Shown one piece after another: positions 1 to 8,241 of a stretch of DNA of 64,000 bases. Source of the stretch: Emiliania huxleyi CCMP1516. Its lineage: Eukaryota; Haptophyta; Isochrysidales; Noelaerhabdaceae. The stretch spans positions 2,412,873 to 2,476,872 of the forward strand of contig NW_005202428.1 of NCBI RefSeq assembly GCF_000372725.1, read 5' to 3'. The translations under genes and the position numbers were made by a program. Positions within the stretch are counted from its first letter, which is position 1. Every line of letters starts with the position of its first letter. Under the pieces are notes generated by a model that had not been told where the DNA came from, searched no databases, and saw only the letters and a program-made list of their open reading frames with translations.

Positions 1-128
1 TTGTACCGCTCGCCTCCATTTTGCAGCAGCGCTGTCGCCAGAGCGAGGCCGATGCCGCTCGAGCCTCCAGTGATGATGACGCCGCGCCGCGCTGGCTTCG
101 ACGCCGTCATGGCGGCTGCGAGCTTCAT
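1..128 (-). CDS. Short-chain dehydrogenase/reductase, N-terminal fragment (cut by window edge)
   Basis: Reading the minus strand from an ATG at 128 gives 42 codons that run off the window start. After a short basic leader, a beta strand (GVIIT) is followed by GGSSGIG, the TGxxxGxG cofactor loop of NAD(P)-dependent short-chain dehydrogenases, then a helix (LALATALL). The sequence around the loop and the NGGERY that follows resemble the 17-beta-hydroxysteroid dehydrogenase/retinol dehydrogenase branch, but the catalytic Ser-Tyr-Lys part lies outside the window, so the substrate cannot be assigned. The fold call is strong and the subfamily is a guess. Confidence 0.75.
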   Translation of the reverse strand, partial: MKLAAAMTASKPARRGVIITGGSSGIGLALATALLQNGGERY

Positions 129-287
129 CGAAAGAGCTTTCCGGCACACTTGAAGCCAGCTTTCTCTTTTCCCGCGATTCAGCGCCGAGCCCTCGAGAAA
201 AACAAAGAATTCAACCGGCGCCATACAAGCCACGCCGAACGTACTGAACGCAGAGCCGAACGGGAGGAAGCCGGGGAAGACGAACCC

Positions 288-930
288 GAGGAGGGCGACA
301 CACCTGTGGTAATCCCGTCGGCAGCTGTCACGATGCACCCGAAAAGGGGACCCCAGCGCCAGCATCATCCGTGGAGGTACAAACAAGTGTTCGAAGAGAG
401 AGTGGACCTGAGCAACGATACGACCTGGCGGCAAATGATCGCAGTGGGCGTCAGAAGAGTCGTCCTTGCGCGAGGAGAGCTCGATAAACTCGAGGGGCCA
501 AAATATGCCGCGAGGAGGGCCAGAGCTGCGACGAAAGGCGAAAGAAGCAACGAGATCAAGGGAGCGGCAGGCGGCGGCGGCGTCGCAGGACGAGGCAGAG
601 GAGGGCGACGCGACAGAGGAAGAAGCGACAAGGGAGAGAACGACGAGAGTCGAGAGTGGGACGACCGCGAGATGGCATGGAAGGTTGTTGCCGCGCGAAT
701 CGGCGAGAGACTGCGAAGAGAGATAGGAAGAGGCGGACGCCCAAGGGTGAGCGCATCACACCCCTCTCCTTAAAATCCCTGTGTGGTGGCGGCGTGCCGT
801 CCTCCCATCCGCATCCCTCCCATGGGTTGTCCGTGCACTTGGAGTCCGTTTTCTTTCTTTCTTCTTTCTTTTACAAGGCTCAAGGGACACCCTCCCTTGG
901 GTTCTCTGTTTTCTTTCTTTCTTTCTTTTA
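288..930 (+). mobile_element. TTTC-tailed retroelement, copy 1 (5'-truncated)
   Basis: This copy shares its sequence with 38852-39404 (minus) and 46158-46734 (plus). It holds the end of an Arg/Glu-rich reading frame with the conserved block FEERVDLSNDTTWRQMI, then about 100 bp of 3' sequence (TTAAAATCCCTGTGTGGTGG and following) and a TTTC-repeat tail. Here the frame is broken by indels: the peptide jumps between two frames after about position 520. The layout, with a truncated 5' end, a conserved 3' UTR and a simple-repeat tail, is that of a non-LTR retroelement. No reverse transcriptase is visible in any copy, so the class is inferred. Confidence 0.6.
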
Positions 931-984
931 GGGACACCCTGAGATGTCATGAGAAAGAAACCCGCGAGGTCAACTGCGCACAGG

Positions 985-1080
985 GCGTCTGTCCTTACAA
1001 GATCCTGCTCGTGCAGGTGGGGACCCTGTCGCTGTCCTTCTCCCACCACTCGTTGTTGGTGTGTCCGTTTTTTTATTTAT
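985..1080 (+). repeat. Dispersed repeat, short copy (also at 5145-5335 and 55018-55125)
   Basis: The segment around AAGATCCTGCTCGTGCAGG followed by GGGGACCCTGTC recurs inverted near 5260-5310 and again near 55040-55070. At 55 kb it runs directly into sequence resembling the coding end of the TTTC-tailed element, so it may belong to the same family. Confidence 0.5.
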
Positions 1081-1658
1081 GTCTGTCGACGGGTTGCCGA
1101 AATTCCACCCATCACAGATTCATTCACAGTCTGAGAAGGAGCATCTAAGACTTCCCAACAACAAACCTACGATTACACAAACAACTCAACCAATTACAGT
1201 CTAGGAGAAGCAATATATTTTTTCAGGAGCCCGGTGTTCGGCTGTTGTTCGGCGATTGAGCGCCTGCCTCCCTCTCTCTCCGGCTGTGCGCATGACCGGT
1301 GCGGCCATGCGTCCTCCGAGTCGGCGTCTAGCGCGCGCGATAAGGATTTTGCTTGCCTTCCCTGGGACCCCGTGTTGCATGTCTGACTGTCACTGTGGTC
1401 TGTGCGATTTCGGGGCCCGGGGTTGTGCGTTTGTGTGAATGTCCCACCCCCCTGCGCGCGGGCCTTCTAGGCCCGCGGGCAGTCTCCCCGCATTCCCAGG
1501 GCCTCCAGGGCTCGCACCTCAACCTCTCACAGACCAGCGCACAGCGCGTTACGTCTTTTCTTTGTATTTTCTTCTCAATAACAAGGCTGTGAACAAGTCA
1601 ACCCCCCAGGCTGGCTGCGTGCCGGTTGCGCCATAGAACCTCTGCGGCCCTCCGCCCA
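1081..1658. other. 5' region of the MRT4 gene, no coding signal
   Basis: No convincing reading frame or repeat is visible. The first half is AC/AA-rich and the second half is GC-rich. It presumably holds the promoter and 5' UTR of the downstream gene. Confidence 0.4.
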
Positions 1659-2318
1659 ATGCCCAAATCGAAGCGCGCGCAGAAGGTGACCCTCTCGAAG
1701 ACGGTGAGCAAGGGCCGGGAGCGCAAGGTCGCCATCATTGACGAGGTGCGGGACTGCGTCGACCGGTACAAGTCGGTGCTCGTGTTCGAGGCCAACAACA
1801 TGCGGAACGCGGCGCTCAAGGACGTGCGCGTAAGGCTGCGGTCCAGCCGCATCTTCTTTGGCCGCAACAAGCTGATCGCCGCTGCGCTCGGCCGGACGGC
1901 TGCGGACGCGTACCGCGCCGGCCTGGACGAGGTCGCCGACGGCTTGCTCGGCGGCGAGGCTGGGCTCATCTTCACAGACGAGTCGCTCGAGGCGGTGCAG
2001 CAGGCTCTGGCCGAGTCTCGGGTGCCCGAGTACGCGCGCGCGGGCTTTGAGGCGACGGAGGACGTCGTCTTGCCGCAGGGCGTGCTCAGCCAGTTTGCGG
2101 GCTCGATGGAGCCGTACCTGCGCAAGCTGGGGCTGCCGACCAAGCTGCAGGCGGGCGCGGTGCAGCTGCTGTGCGACTACACGGTGTGCAAGGCGGGGGA
2201 CGTGGTCAGCTCGGACCAGGCCAAGCTGATGCAGCTGCTCGACGTCAAGCAGGCCCTGTTTGAGCTGACGCTCACCTGCCGCTGGAGCGAGGGGCAGTTC
2301 CAAAGGCTCGCGGCCTGA
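1659..2318 (+). CDS. MRTO4: MRT4-like ribosome assembly factor (mRNA turnover protein 4)
   Basis: An intronless frame of 219 residues begins MPKSKRAQKVTLSKTVSKG, the conserved N-terminus of Mrt4/MRTO4, a nucleolar paralogue of ribosomal stalk protein P0 (uL10) that holds the P0 site on pre-60S particles. The next block (FEANNMRNAALKDVR...SSRIFFGRNKL) matches the rRNA-binding domain of the uL10 family. The C-terminal part (LRKLGLPTKLQAGAVQL) matches the Mrt4 insertion domain. The protein ends without the acidic P0 tail, as expected for Mrt4. I chose the ATG at 1659 rather than the upstream in-frame TTG because it restores the family N-terminus. Length is slightly below the usual 220-240. Confidence 0.92.
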   Translation: MPKSKRAQKVTLSKTVSKGRERKVAIIDEVRDCVDRYKSVLVFEANNMRNAALKDVRVRLRSSRIFFGRNKLIAAALGRTAADAYRAGLDEVADGLLGGEAGLIFTDESLEAVQQALAESRVPEYARAGFEATEDVVLPQGVLSQFAGSMEPYLRKLGLPTKLQAGAVQLLCDYTVCKAGDVVSSDQAKLMQLLDVKQALFELTLTCRWSEGQFQRLAA

Positions 2319-2607
2319 ACTCTTCATGGCTCAGGGCACCAGTGCGTCCGGTCCCGTGCCGCTTGCGTCCGGTGCGCCCGGGCAACTGGCCGAGAGCGGC
2401 TTATGTCTTGCCCTTGCGTGGGCTCAGCCCCTGTGTGGGGCGAGGGCCCTCTGGGGCGAGGCCTCTGCGCGCGACCGCGAGCTCCTGCACCGGCGGAGTG
2501 CACTCGACGGCGGTGCGGTGTGAGCGCCGTCGTCTCCCGGACGCGTATAAATGTGTGATATCCGTTTTAGCCTCCGTGTGGCACGTGCCACTCACTGCCA
2601 CGCCTCG
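2319..2607. other. 3' flank of MRT4, no feature seen
   Basis: GC-rich sequence between the MRT4 stop codon and the foldback element. No frame, hairpin or repeat stands out. Confidence 0.4.
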
Positions 2608-3200
2608 GCGAGAGCCGGCTAACCTCGGAATGTAAAGCCGTAACACCAGAATGGCTGTTGCGCAGTGTGCTGCGGCCCAGGCTGCTGGCTCCTTCACAGC
2701 CATCTTACCTAAGGATGGCTGAGCTAGCTGCAGTGCAGCCACATCCTTCAGCCCGATGGCTGCAACACACACACGGCAGCCATCCTTAGTAGACATGGCT
2801 GGAGACGCACTACCGCAGCCACACCGCCCGCCCGCACTAATCCCGCGCCCCGGTTTTTTCGCCAGCCTAGTGCGTTCGGTTGATTGAGGAAACCCCTCGA
2901 GTTAGCTGCTTAGTCGCGTGCGCGTATGCTCGCTGTCGTTGCAGTCTCTGGAGGCTGCGCCGCGGCTCCCGAGCGGCGCGTGACCCGTGCCAGTTTTGGT
3001 AAGGTTTTGCGCACCCTCTCAACTGACTCCCTGAGGCAGGGTGGCGCGGGTGCGGGGTGGCTCGGCAGCTCGGCGGGAGGCCTCCGACCCGGCTACCTTG
3101 TGCTGTTGAAGTTGCTGCAGGAGACGCCGATGACGATGGCGCTGTCCTCGCGGCTGGCCAGCGTCCGGGCTCGCTGGCGCGCCGCCCGGGATAGCACTGA

Positions 3201-3254
3201 CAGTCTGCCGGCGCAGCGGGCGCATTCGAATGCGCCCGCCGCGCCGGCAGACTG
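3201..3254. repeat. 54-bp near-perfect palindrome inside the foldback element
   Basis: The sequence reads as its own reverse complement about the central TTCGAA, with a single mismatched pair (3215/3240). The arms are CAGTCTGCCGGCGC...GCGGGCGCA. It could extrude as a 27-bp hairpin. Its role is unknown. Confidence 0.85.
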
Positions 3255-3473
3255 TTGGACGGCCACAGTCGCGAAAGTGGGGTGAAATCCGTGCGGCGCA
3301 GTGGCAGCGGTGGCCAGGCGGCCCCTCTCGGGGCCGCGTTGCGCAGGCGCGCCGCGCCATGAGCGGCGACCGTGGTGAGAACGCGATGTGCCACTTGCTC
3401 TCACTTAGCAGCTAACTATGATAGAACAAGTTTGAAAACCTCAGCGAAAAAAACGGGGGTCGGGATTAGTGCG

Positions 3474-3865
3474 TCGAGGTGAGCCCTGCCCCTCTTGGCT
3501 GACCCCTGGCTACATTGCAGCCATCTTGGGAAAGATGGCTGGGGGACAGCCATTTCAGCCATTTCAGCCATCTACTATGGCTGCGTCATAGAGATTGCAG
3601 CCATCCTCCAGAGCCATGGCTGGTGGTAATTCGATGGCAGCCGATGGCAGCCGTCCCGCGAGGCCGGGGGCGACAAGCGCGCAGCTATTTGTGCGTGTGG
3701 CGGGGGCGGCGGACGGCTGCCATCGAATTATCACCAGCCATGCTCCGGAGGATGGCTGCACTGACTGTGCCCCAGCCATAGTAGATGGCTGAAATGGCTG
3801 TCCCCCAGCCATCTTACCCCAGATGGCTGCGATGTAGCCAGCTAAGCCAAGAGGGCTCACCTCGA
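3474..3865. mobile_element. Nested 392-bp palindromic MITE in the right arm
   Basis: The ends are exact inverted copies, TCGAGGTGAGCCCT and AGGGCTCACCTCGA. Nearly the whole interior is also palindromic, with repeated CAGCCATC/GATGGCTG boxes and a centre of GGCGACAAG-type unique sequence near 3670-3710. It sits inside what would otherwise be a continuous right arm of the larger foldback element: left-arm GCCCGCACTAATC is split here between 3473 and 3866. That order shows it arrived second. No target duplication longer than one or two bases is visible. Confidence 0.7.
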
Positions 3866-4060
3866 GGCGGGCGGTATGGCTGCGGTAGTGCGTCTCCAGC
3901 CATGTCTACCAAGGATGGCTGCCGTGTGTGTATTGCAGCCATTAGACTGGAGGATGTGGCTGCACTGCAGCTAGCTCAGCCATCCTTAGGAAGATGGCTG
4001 TGAAGGAGCCAGCACAGCCATTCTGGTGTTACATTCCGAGGTTAGCCGCGAGAGCCCGTC

Positions 4061-4758
4061 GGTCGTCGCGGCTCGCGCTCGGGTGTCGGGAGACACGGCC
4101 CGTGTACACGGCCCGCGGGCCCCGGGCCTTCCCCGGCGCCCGCCCCCGCGCGCCGCGCCGCCGCGGTGCGGACGTGCGGTCGCGCTCGGCGCTGCCACTT
4201 GCGCTGCCGGCGCTGCCGCGCCTACCGCCTAGCCGCGCAGCGCGCTGCAGCGGCGCTGGCGCCGTCGGTCTCTGCGTGTTAGGCGCCGGCCGCGGCGCGG
4301 CGGGGTCGGTGCGTAGCAGGTCGGCGTACTGGCTAATACTGCGTTTTATGGTGCGTACTGATGCAACTGACCCTCTCGCACTCACATACTCTAGATACAC
4401 ACACCGCGCGCCATGCACGCAAGCTGAGCTGCTGGGTCAGCGACAGCGTGGCGCAGACGCGGGACCGCGGAGATTTCTTCGGAGGGTGATCGTGTGCCGA
4501 TGGTATTACGCATTTACGCGCACTACGTATATGCGACTCGGAGAGTGACACAGTGTCCTGGCTTGGGAAGGCATACATGCGTTTTGCGTTTTTGAGACCT
4601 CTTTGTGCGTCTCATACACCCAGGGTCAGCGGCGGATCGCTCAAGCCCCGCGAGCAGTAACTGAGTTTGCAGTGTTTGCACGAGACCAGTCCGAGAGTGC
4701 GCAATTCGGCAAACCACGGACCGGATCAACGAGAAGTGTGCTCAATCGAAGAAGCAGG
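4061..4758. other. Intergenic, no supported gene
   Basis: Very GC-rich to about 4320 and more mixed after that. Open frames on both strands have compositional bias only and no recognisable sequence. Confidence 0.4.
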
Positions 4759-5085
4759 TCACGGTCTCTTGCCGGCGATGGGCCGCATCCGGCTGTGAGC
4801 AGAGATCACCTGGCCAATAGTCACAGGCACCCCAACCGGGAGCGCTGCACTCAGGTTGTGGCTCTGACCCAACGGCTCCGCCACCCGCGCCTCTGCATGC
4901 CGCGCAGCATGCCTGCGAGTCTGGTCGCCGAGCAGAGCACTGCGACACATGGTGACGCCCGTCGCGGCCGTGCCCAGAGCAAAGGGGAAGGCGCAGAAGA
5001 GGGCGGCGCTGCCCAGAACCTCCATTCTCGCGACCTTTCGGTCGTGCGTCCCAAAAGCGCCAAATCGTAACGAGCTTAGTTTCAT
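4759..5085 (-). CDS. Hypothetical small membrane protein
   Basis: A 108-codon frame from the ATG at 5085 has one hydrophobic stretch (GSAALFCAFPFALGTAATGV) followed by an Arg/His/Ala-rich segment and a second mildly hydrophobic segment (AALPVGVPVTIGQVI). No family is recognised. An overlapping frame on the same strand is also open, so coding status is uncertain. It could be one exon of a longer gene. Confidence 0.25.
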   Translation of the reverse strand: MKLSSLRFGAFGTHDRKVARMEVLGSAALFCAFPFALGTAATGVTMCRSALLGDQTRRHAARHAEARVAEPLGQSHNLSAALPVGVPVTIGQVISAHSRMRPIAGKRP

Positions 5086-5144
5086 TACATTCGCGTTGCT
5101 TCTTTCGGCATTTTTGCTGGCGGGCCTTGGCGCGGCGTGAGAGC

Positions 5145-5335
5145 TCAGATTGTTTGTAAAACGAACTCGGGGGGCACAGGACGCGGCACGGACGGGGCAC
5201 ACACGCCAGCCAGGCTACAAAAGCACAAACACGGAGGAGGGAGGCACGTATGGGGGAGGAGGACAGGGTCCACACCTGCACGAGCAGGATTTTGGAAGGA
5301 CGATCAGGGGCACAGGTGGGGCTCTCCTGCTCCTG
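5145..5335 (-). repeat. Dispersed repeat, longer copy
   Basis: Inverted relative to the copies at 985-1080 and 55018-55125. Shared blocks are CGTCCTTCCAAAATCCTGCT, GGACCCTGTCCT and, at its far edge, an ACTCGGGGGGCAC block seen again near 25905-25915. Confidence 0.5.
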
Positions 5336-5462
5336 ACAAGGGACACGACAGGCTCGCAGCGCGGTGCACGGTGGACTCCCAACTCCACTGGCGGTCTCAT
5401 CTCAGGCTCAGCAGCAGGGTTTGCGTTGGGAATGACGAAAGAATTTTTAGTTAGCCGGGACA

Positions 5463-5882
5463 GGGTTCCGGCTCCTAGCCAGATTGGGGGTCTGTTGACC
5501 ACGGTTAGACCCTATGCAAAGGTAGGTAGGTCCGGTTTTGACCGCCCCAGAGGGCCCCGCAATAGGTAGGTAGGTGGTGGTGTGTGTGTGTGGGGGGGGG
5601 GGGGGGGTGAAAAAAACCGTTTCGCGCGGGAGACGGCGCGTTTAGCCGCGAACGGGGCCATGCTCTGGGGCGGGCTCGCGAGCGGCGCGCACCGCGGTAC
5701 AAGCCGGCGCGCGGCGGGTGCTGGGAGCCTATTCACAGAGGGCTAACGGGCATTTTTTCGCTTCGCTGCGCGGCCTGGGAATAGGTATGTAGGTGGGGCA
5801 CGGAGCCTGGCGATTGGCGCCCGCAATAGGTAGGTAGGTAGGGCGTTTTGGTGCGAGTCATGGTCAACAGACCCCCTATCTG
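5463..5882. mobile_element. Terminal-inverted-repeat element with TAGG arrays, copy 1
   Basis: The left end (GGGTTCCGGCTCCTAGCC...GGGGGTCTGTTGACCA) is mirrored at the right end (TGGTCAACAGACCCCCTATC). The inside has runs of TAGGTAGG, a 17-bp G run and the block CGCTTCGCTGCGCGGCCTGGG. The same order of blocks is found at 14443-14654. No coding capacity. Confidence 0.6.
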
Positions 5883-6347
5883 GCGGTGAACCTTCTTTTG
5901 TAGACCGCTAGGATTGAGAGAGCAGCCTCGCTCACAATCCTAGAAGTCGAAGGATTGTGAGCAGCACTCCTCGCAATCGTAGCATCTGGTCGTGACTCGT
6001 GTGGGTGTGTATTCCGGGATTAGTCAATGGTACCGCGTCGGCGACGCGGGCGCCTTGCGGGCAGAGCCCTTAGCCACCCTTTTTATCTTGCGCGGTCATA
6101 AAGCGCGGGAACTAGCGGAGCTGGGAATAGGACCCCCGCAAACGGCGTGGCGTGGAGCGGTTGAGCATCCCTCCGGGGCCCCCTCTGCGCCGGGGAGGCG
6201 TTGTTGGAGGCTAGGACGCAAGCGTCCGTCGCCTTTTTCAAACTCGGGGCCCACTCCGCTACTCGATACGCTCCGACCCGAATTTGGAGGGCCTAAAAGT
6301 TTAAGGTGTTGCTGCGCAAAAGGGTTTGGACACAGGGCGCAGCTCAT
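5883..6347. other. Upstream region of ABC1-like gene, no feature seen
   Basis: Apart from short near-repeats of AGGATTGTGAG around 5935-5960, nothing is supported. Confidence 0.3.
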
Positions 6348-6416
6348 GTATGTATGTATGTAGGAAGGCGAAGAACAGTGAGGCTCGGACTGGACACCAA
6401 CGCGGTATGGGTGGAC
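6348..6416 (+). repeat. Dispersed repeat with TATG head
   Basis: A (TATG)n run followed by AGGAAGGCGAAGAACAGTGA and GGCTCGGACTGGACACCAAC recurs inverted at 52490-52560. At 54.9 kb a similar TATGTATGTATGTAC run starts another repeated segment. Confidence 0.6.
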
Positions 6417-6612
6417 GCTGGAGCTCATGCTAAGAGTCCTAACTAAGAGCCAGAAAAGTCGAGGGAAAGTTCGCGGAACTGTGGCCTGGGTGTCGCGCCA
6501 CCCGGATCGCGCGTCTTCGACCTGGTCATTCCGACGCTCCAGCCGGCTCGTCCTCGAGTAGCGAGAAGTCGGCTTTTCAGAGGAGGCGCAGCCGAGCCGC
6601 CAGTCCTCAGAC

Positions 6613-8178
6613 ATGCTACGCACGCTCGCGCGAGGCGGCGCGGCGACGGTCGGCATCGGCGGGACAGCCTTGGCGGCGTACGCCTACGGCGATCCCGGAT
6701 TCGGCCGGCAAGTCTCGTTTTGGCGCGTCACTGGGCCGGCGGTGCTGAGCTACGCCGCCTGCTCTGCAAAGCACAAGAAGAGCGACGCTGACACGAAAGC
6801 GCGGGCCTTTGCTGCGCTGCACGACCACTATTCGAAGGTCTCATTGGACCTGATCCTGGAGCTTCGAGGGCTGTACATCAAATTTGGGCAAGCGGCCGCT
6901 TCAAGCCCCTTCGTGCCTCAGGCGTACCGTACGCAGTTCAAGGTGCTGCAGAATGACGTGCCGAGCGAGGATTTCGCGGCCATCAAGCAGGTGGTGGAGG
7001 AGGAGCTAGGTCCCCTCGACGAGCTCTTCGAAGAGTTCAGCGAGTCTGCGTGCGGTGCAGCTAGCATTGGCCAGGCTCACGTCGCCAAGCTGCGGACAAC
7101 AGGCGAGACAGTCGTCGTGAAGGTGCAGTACCCGTCCGCCGCTCGCATATTTTTGGCCGACGCGCAGTGCCTCCGCACGCTCATTTCCCTAGCCAACCCG
7201 GAGGCGCTGCCCGCCTTTGAGGAGTTCGAGAAGCAGCTGGCCCTCGAGCTCGACTACCGCGCGGAGCTCGCCAACCTGACCGCCATCTTCGACGCCATTA
7301 TGCCTACCTTTGCCGACCGCGTCGTCGTGCCGCGGGCGCACAGCACGCTCAGCACGGGCAGGGTGCTCACTTTAGAGTACCTGCCTGGGCCGAAGCTCGA
7401 GGGCGAGATGCGGCGGCAGATGGCCGAGCTGGGGATGCGCGTCGACGAATCTGAGTCGATGCGCGACTGGATCCAGCGCCTTGAGGCGCAGACGACGCAG
7501 CCGGCAACGGAGGCCGACGACGACGAACGAGAGCCGTGGCGCGCGTGGCTGGGGCGTGTCGGCGCGCGCGTGGTGGGCATCGACGCGGCGCTGTGGGTAG
7601 TTGGCAAGGTGCTTGCCACGGGCGGCGCTGCTGGCGGCGCCGGCGCGGGCGGGTGTCAGGAGGAGCTGCGCACGTGCTTGCACTCGCTCGTCGAGGTCCA
7701 CGGCTTCGAGATCTTTGTGCACGGGCTCTTCAATGCGGACCCTCACCCGGGGAATCTCATCGCGATGGGCGATGGGAAGGTCGGGCTGATCGACTACGGT
7801 CAGTGCAAGCGTCTGGAGGAGGGGCCAAGACGAGCTATTGCGGAGCTCATGGTCAAGGTGGCCGACGACGCGCCGCACGCAGAGGTGGCGGCGGCGTTTC
7901 GCCGCGTGGGCGTGCGCACGGAGCATGGAGGCGACGAGTTCCTCGGCAAAATGGCGCGGCTGATGTTTGGGCGCGTCTCGGTCGAAATGCTCGAGCCCAA
8001 GTGGCACCGCGATCTGCACAAGACCGACAAGATGACGCATTACCCGCCCGACCTGCTCATGGTGCACCGCGTCGCCCTCATCCTCCGCGGCCTCAGCGTC
8101 GCGTGCCGCGAAAACGTGTCGATTGCCGAGCTTTGGCGTCCGCATGCCGCGGCCGCCTTGGACGCCGGGCCGGACTGA
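6613..8178 (+). CDS. ABC1/UbiB-family atypical kinase (ADCK-like)
   Basis: A 521-residue intronless protein with the family signatures in order. The K-x-G-Q motif (KFGQ, residues 90-93) is followed by the alanine-rich loop replacing the glycine loop (AASIGQ, 149-154), the ATP-contacting lysine in VVVKVQYP (K170), the ELDYRAE helix (212-218), FNADPHPGN (373-381) with the catalytic Asp/Asn, and the DFG equivalent LIDYGQ (D394). These proteins act in mitochondria or plastids in coenzyme Q or other isoprenoid-quinone lipid homeostasis. The hydrophobic N-terminus (ARGGAATVGIGGTALAAYAYG) fits a membrane-associated or organelle-targeted form like ADCK1/5. An acidic/Gly-Ala insertion (about 297-347) is not part of the family core. 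Confidence 0.95.
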   Translation: MLRTLARGGAATVGIGGTALAAYAYGDPGFGRQVSFWRVTGPAVLSYAACSAKHKKSDADTKARAFAALHDHYSKVSLDLILELRGLYIKFGQAAASSPFVPQAYRTQFKVLQNDVPSEDFAAIKQVVEEELGPLDELFEEFSESACGAASIGQAHVAKLRTTGETVVVKVQYPSAARIFLADAQCLRTLISLANPEALPAFEEFEKQLALELDYRAELANLTAIFDAIMPTFADRVVVPRAHSTLSTGRVLTLEYLPGPKLEGEMRRQMAELGMRVDESESMRDWIQRLEAQTTQPATEADDDEREPWRAWLGRVGARVVGIDAALWVVGKVLATGGAAGGAGAGGCQEELRTCLHSLVEVHGFEIFVHGLFNADPHPGNLIAMGDGKVGLIDYGQCKRLEEGPRRAIAELMVKVADDAPHAEVAAAFRRVGVRTEHGGDEFLGKMARLMFGRVSVEMLEPKWHRDLHKTDKMTHYPPDLLMVHRVALILRGLSVACRENVSIAELWRPHAAAALDAGPD

Positions 8179-8241
8179 CGTTCGGAGACGGAGCGGTTTT
8201 TACTGTGGTGGTGTCGGTTTTCATTGCTCAGTGCTTGCCTG

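Larger units (their letters stand above)
2608..4060. mobile_element. Foldback element with ~200-bp terminal inverted repeats
   Basis: The sequence from about 2608 (GGCTAACCTCGGAATGTAA) to 2880 is repeated inverted from about 4060 back to 3870 and, beyond a nested insertion, from 3473 back to about 3400. Arms share many copies of the octamer CAGCCATC/GATGGCTG. The arms continue past the nested insertion through CACTAATCCCG and a T-run into GTTAGCTGC. The interior (2900-3400) has no frame I trust. No transposase is visible, so this is non-autonomous. No clear target duplication was found at the outer ends. Confidence 0.7.
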
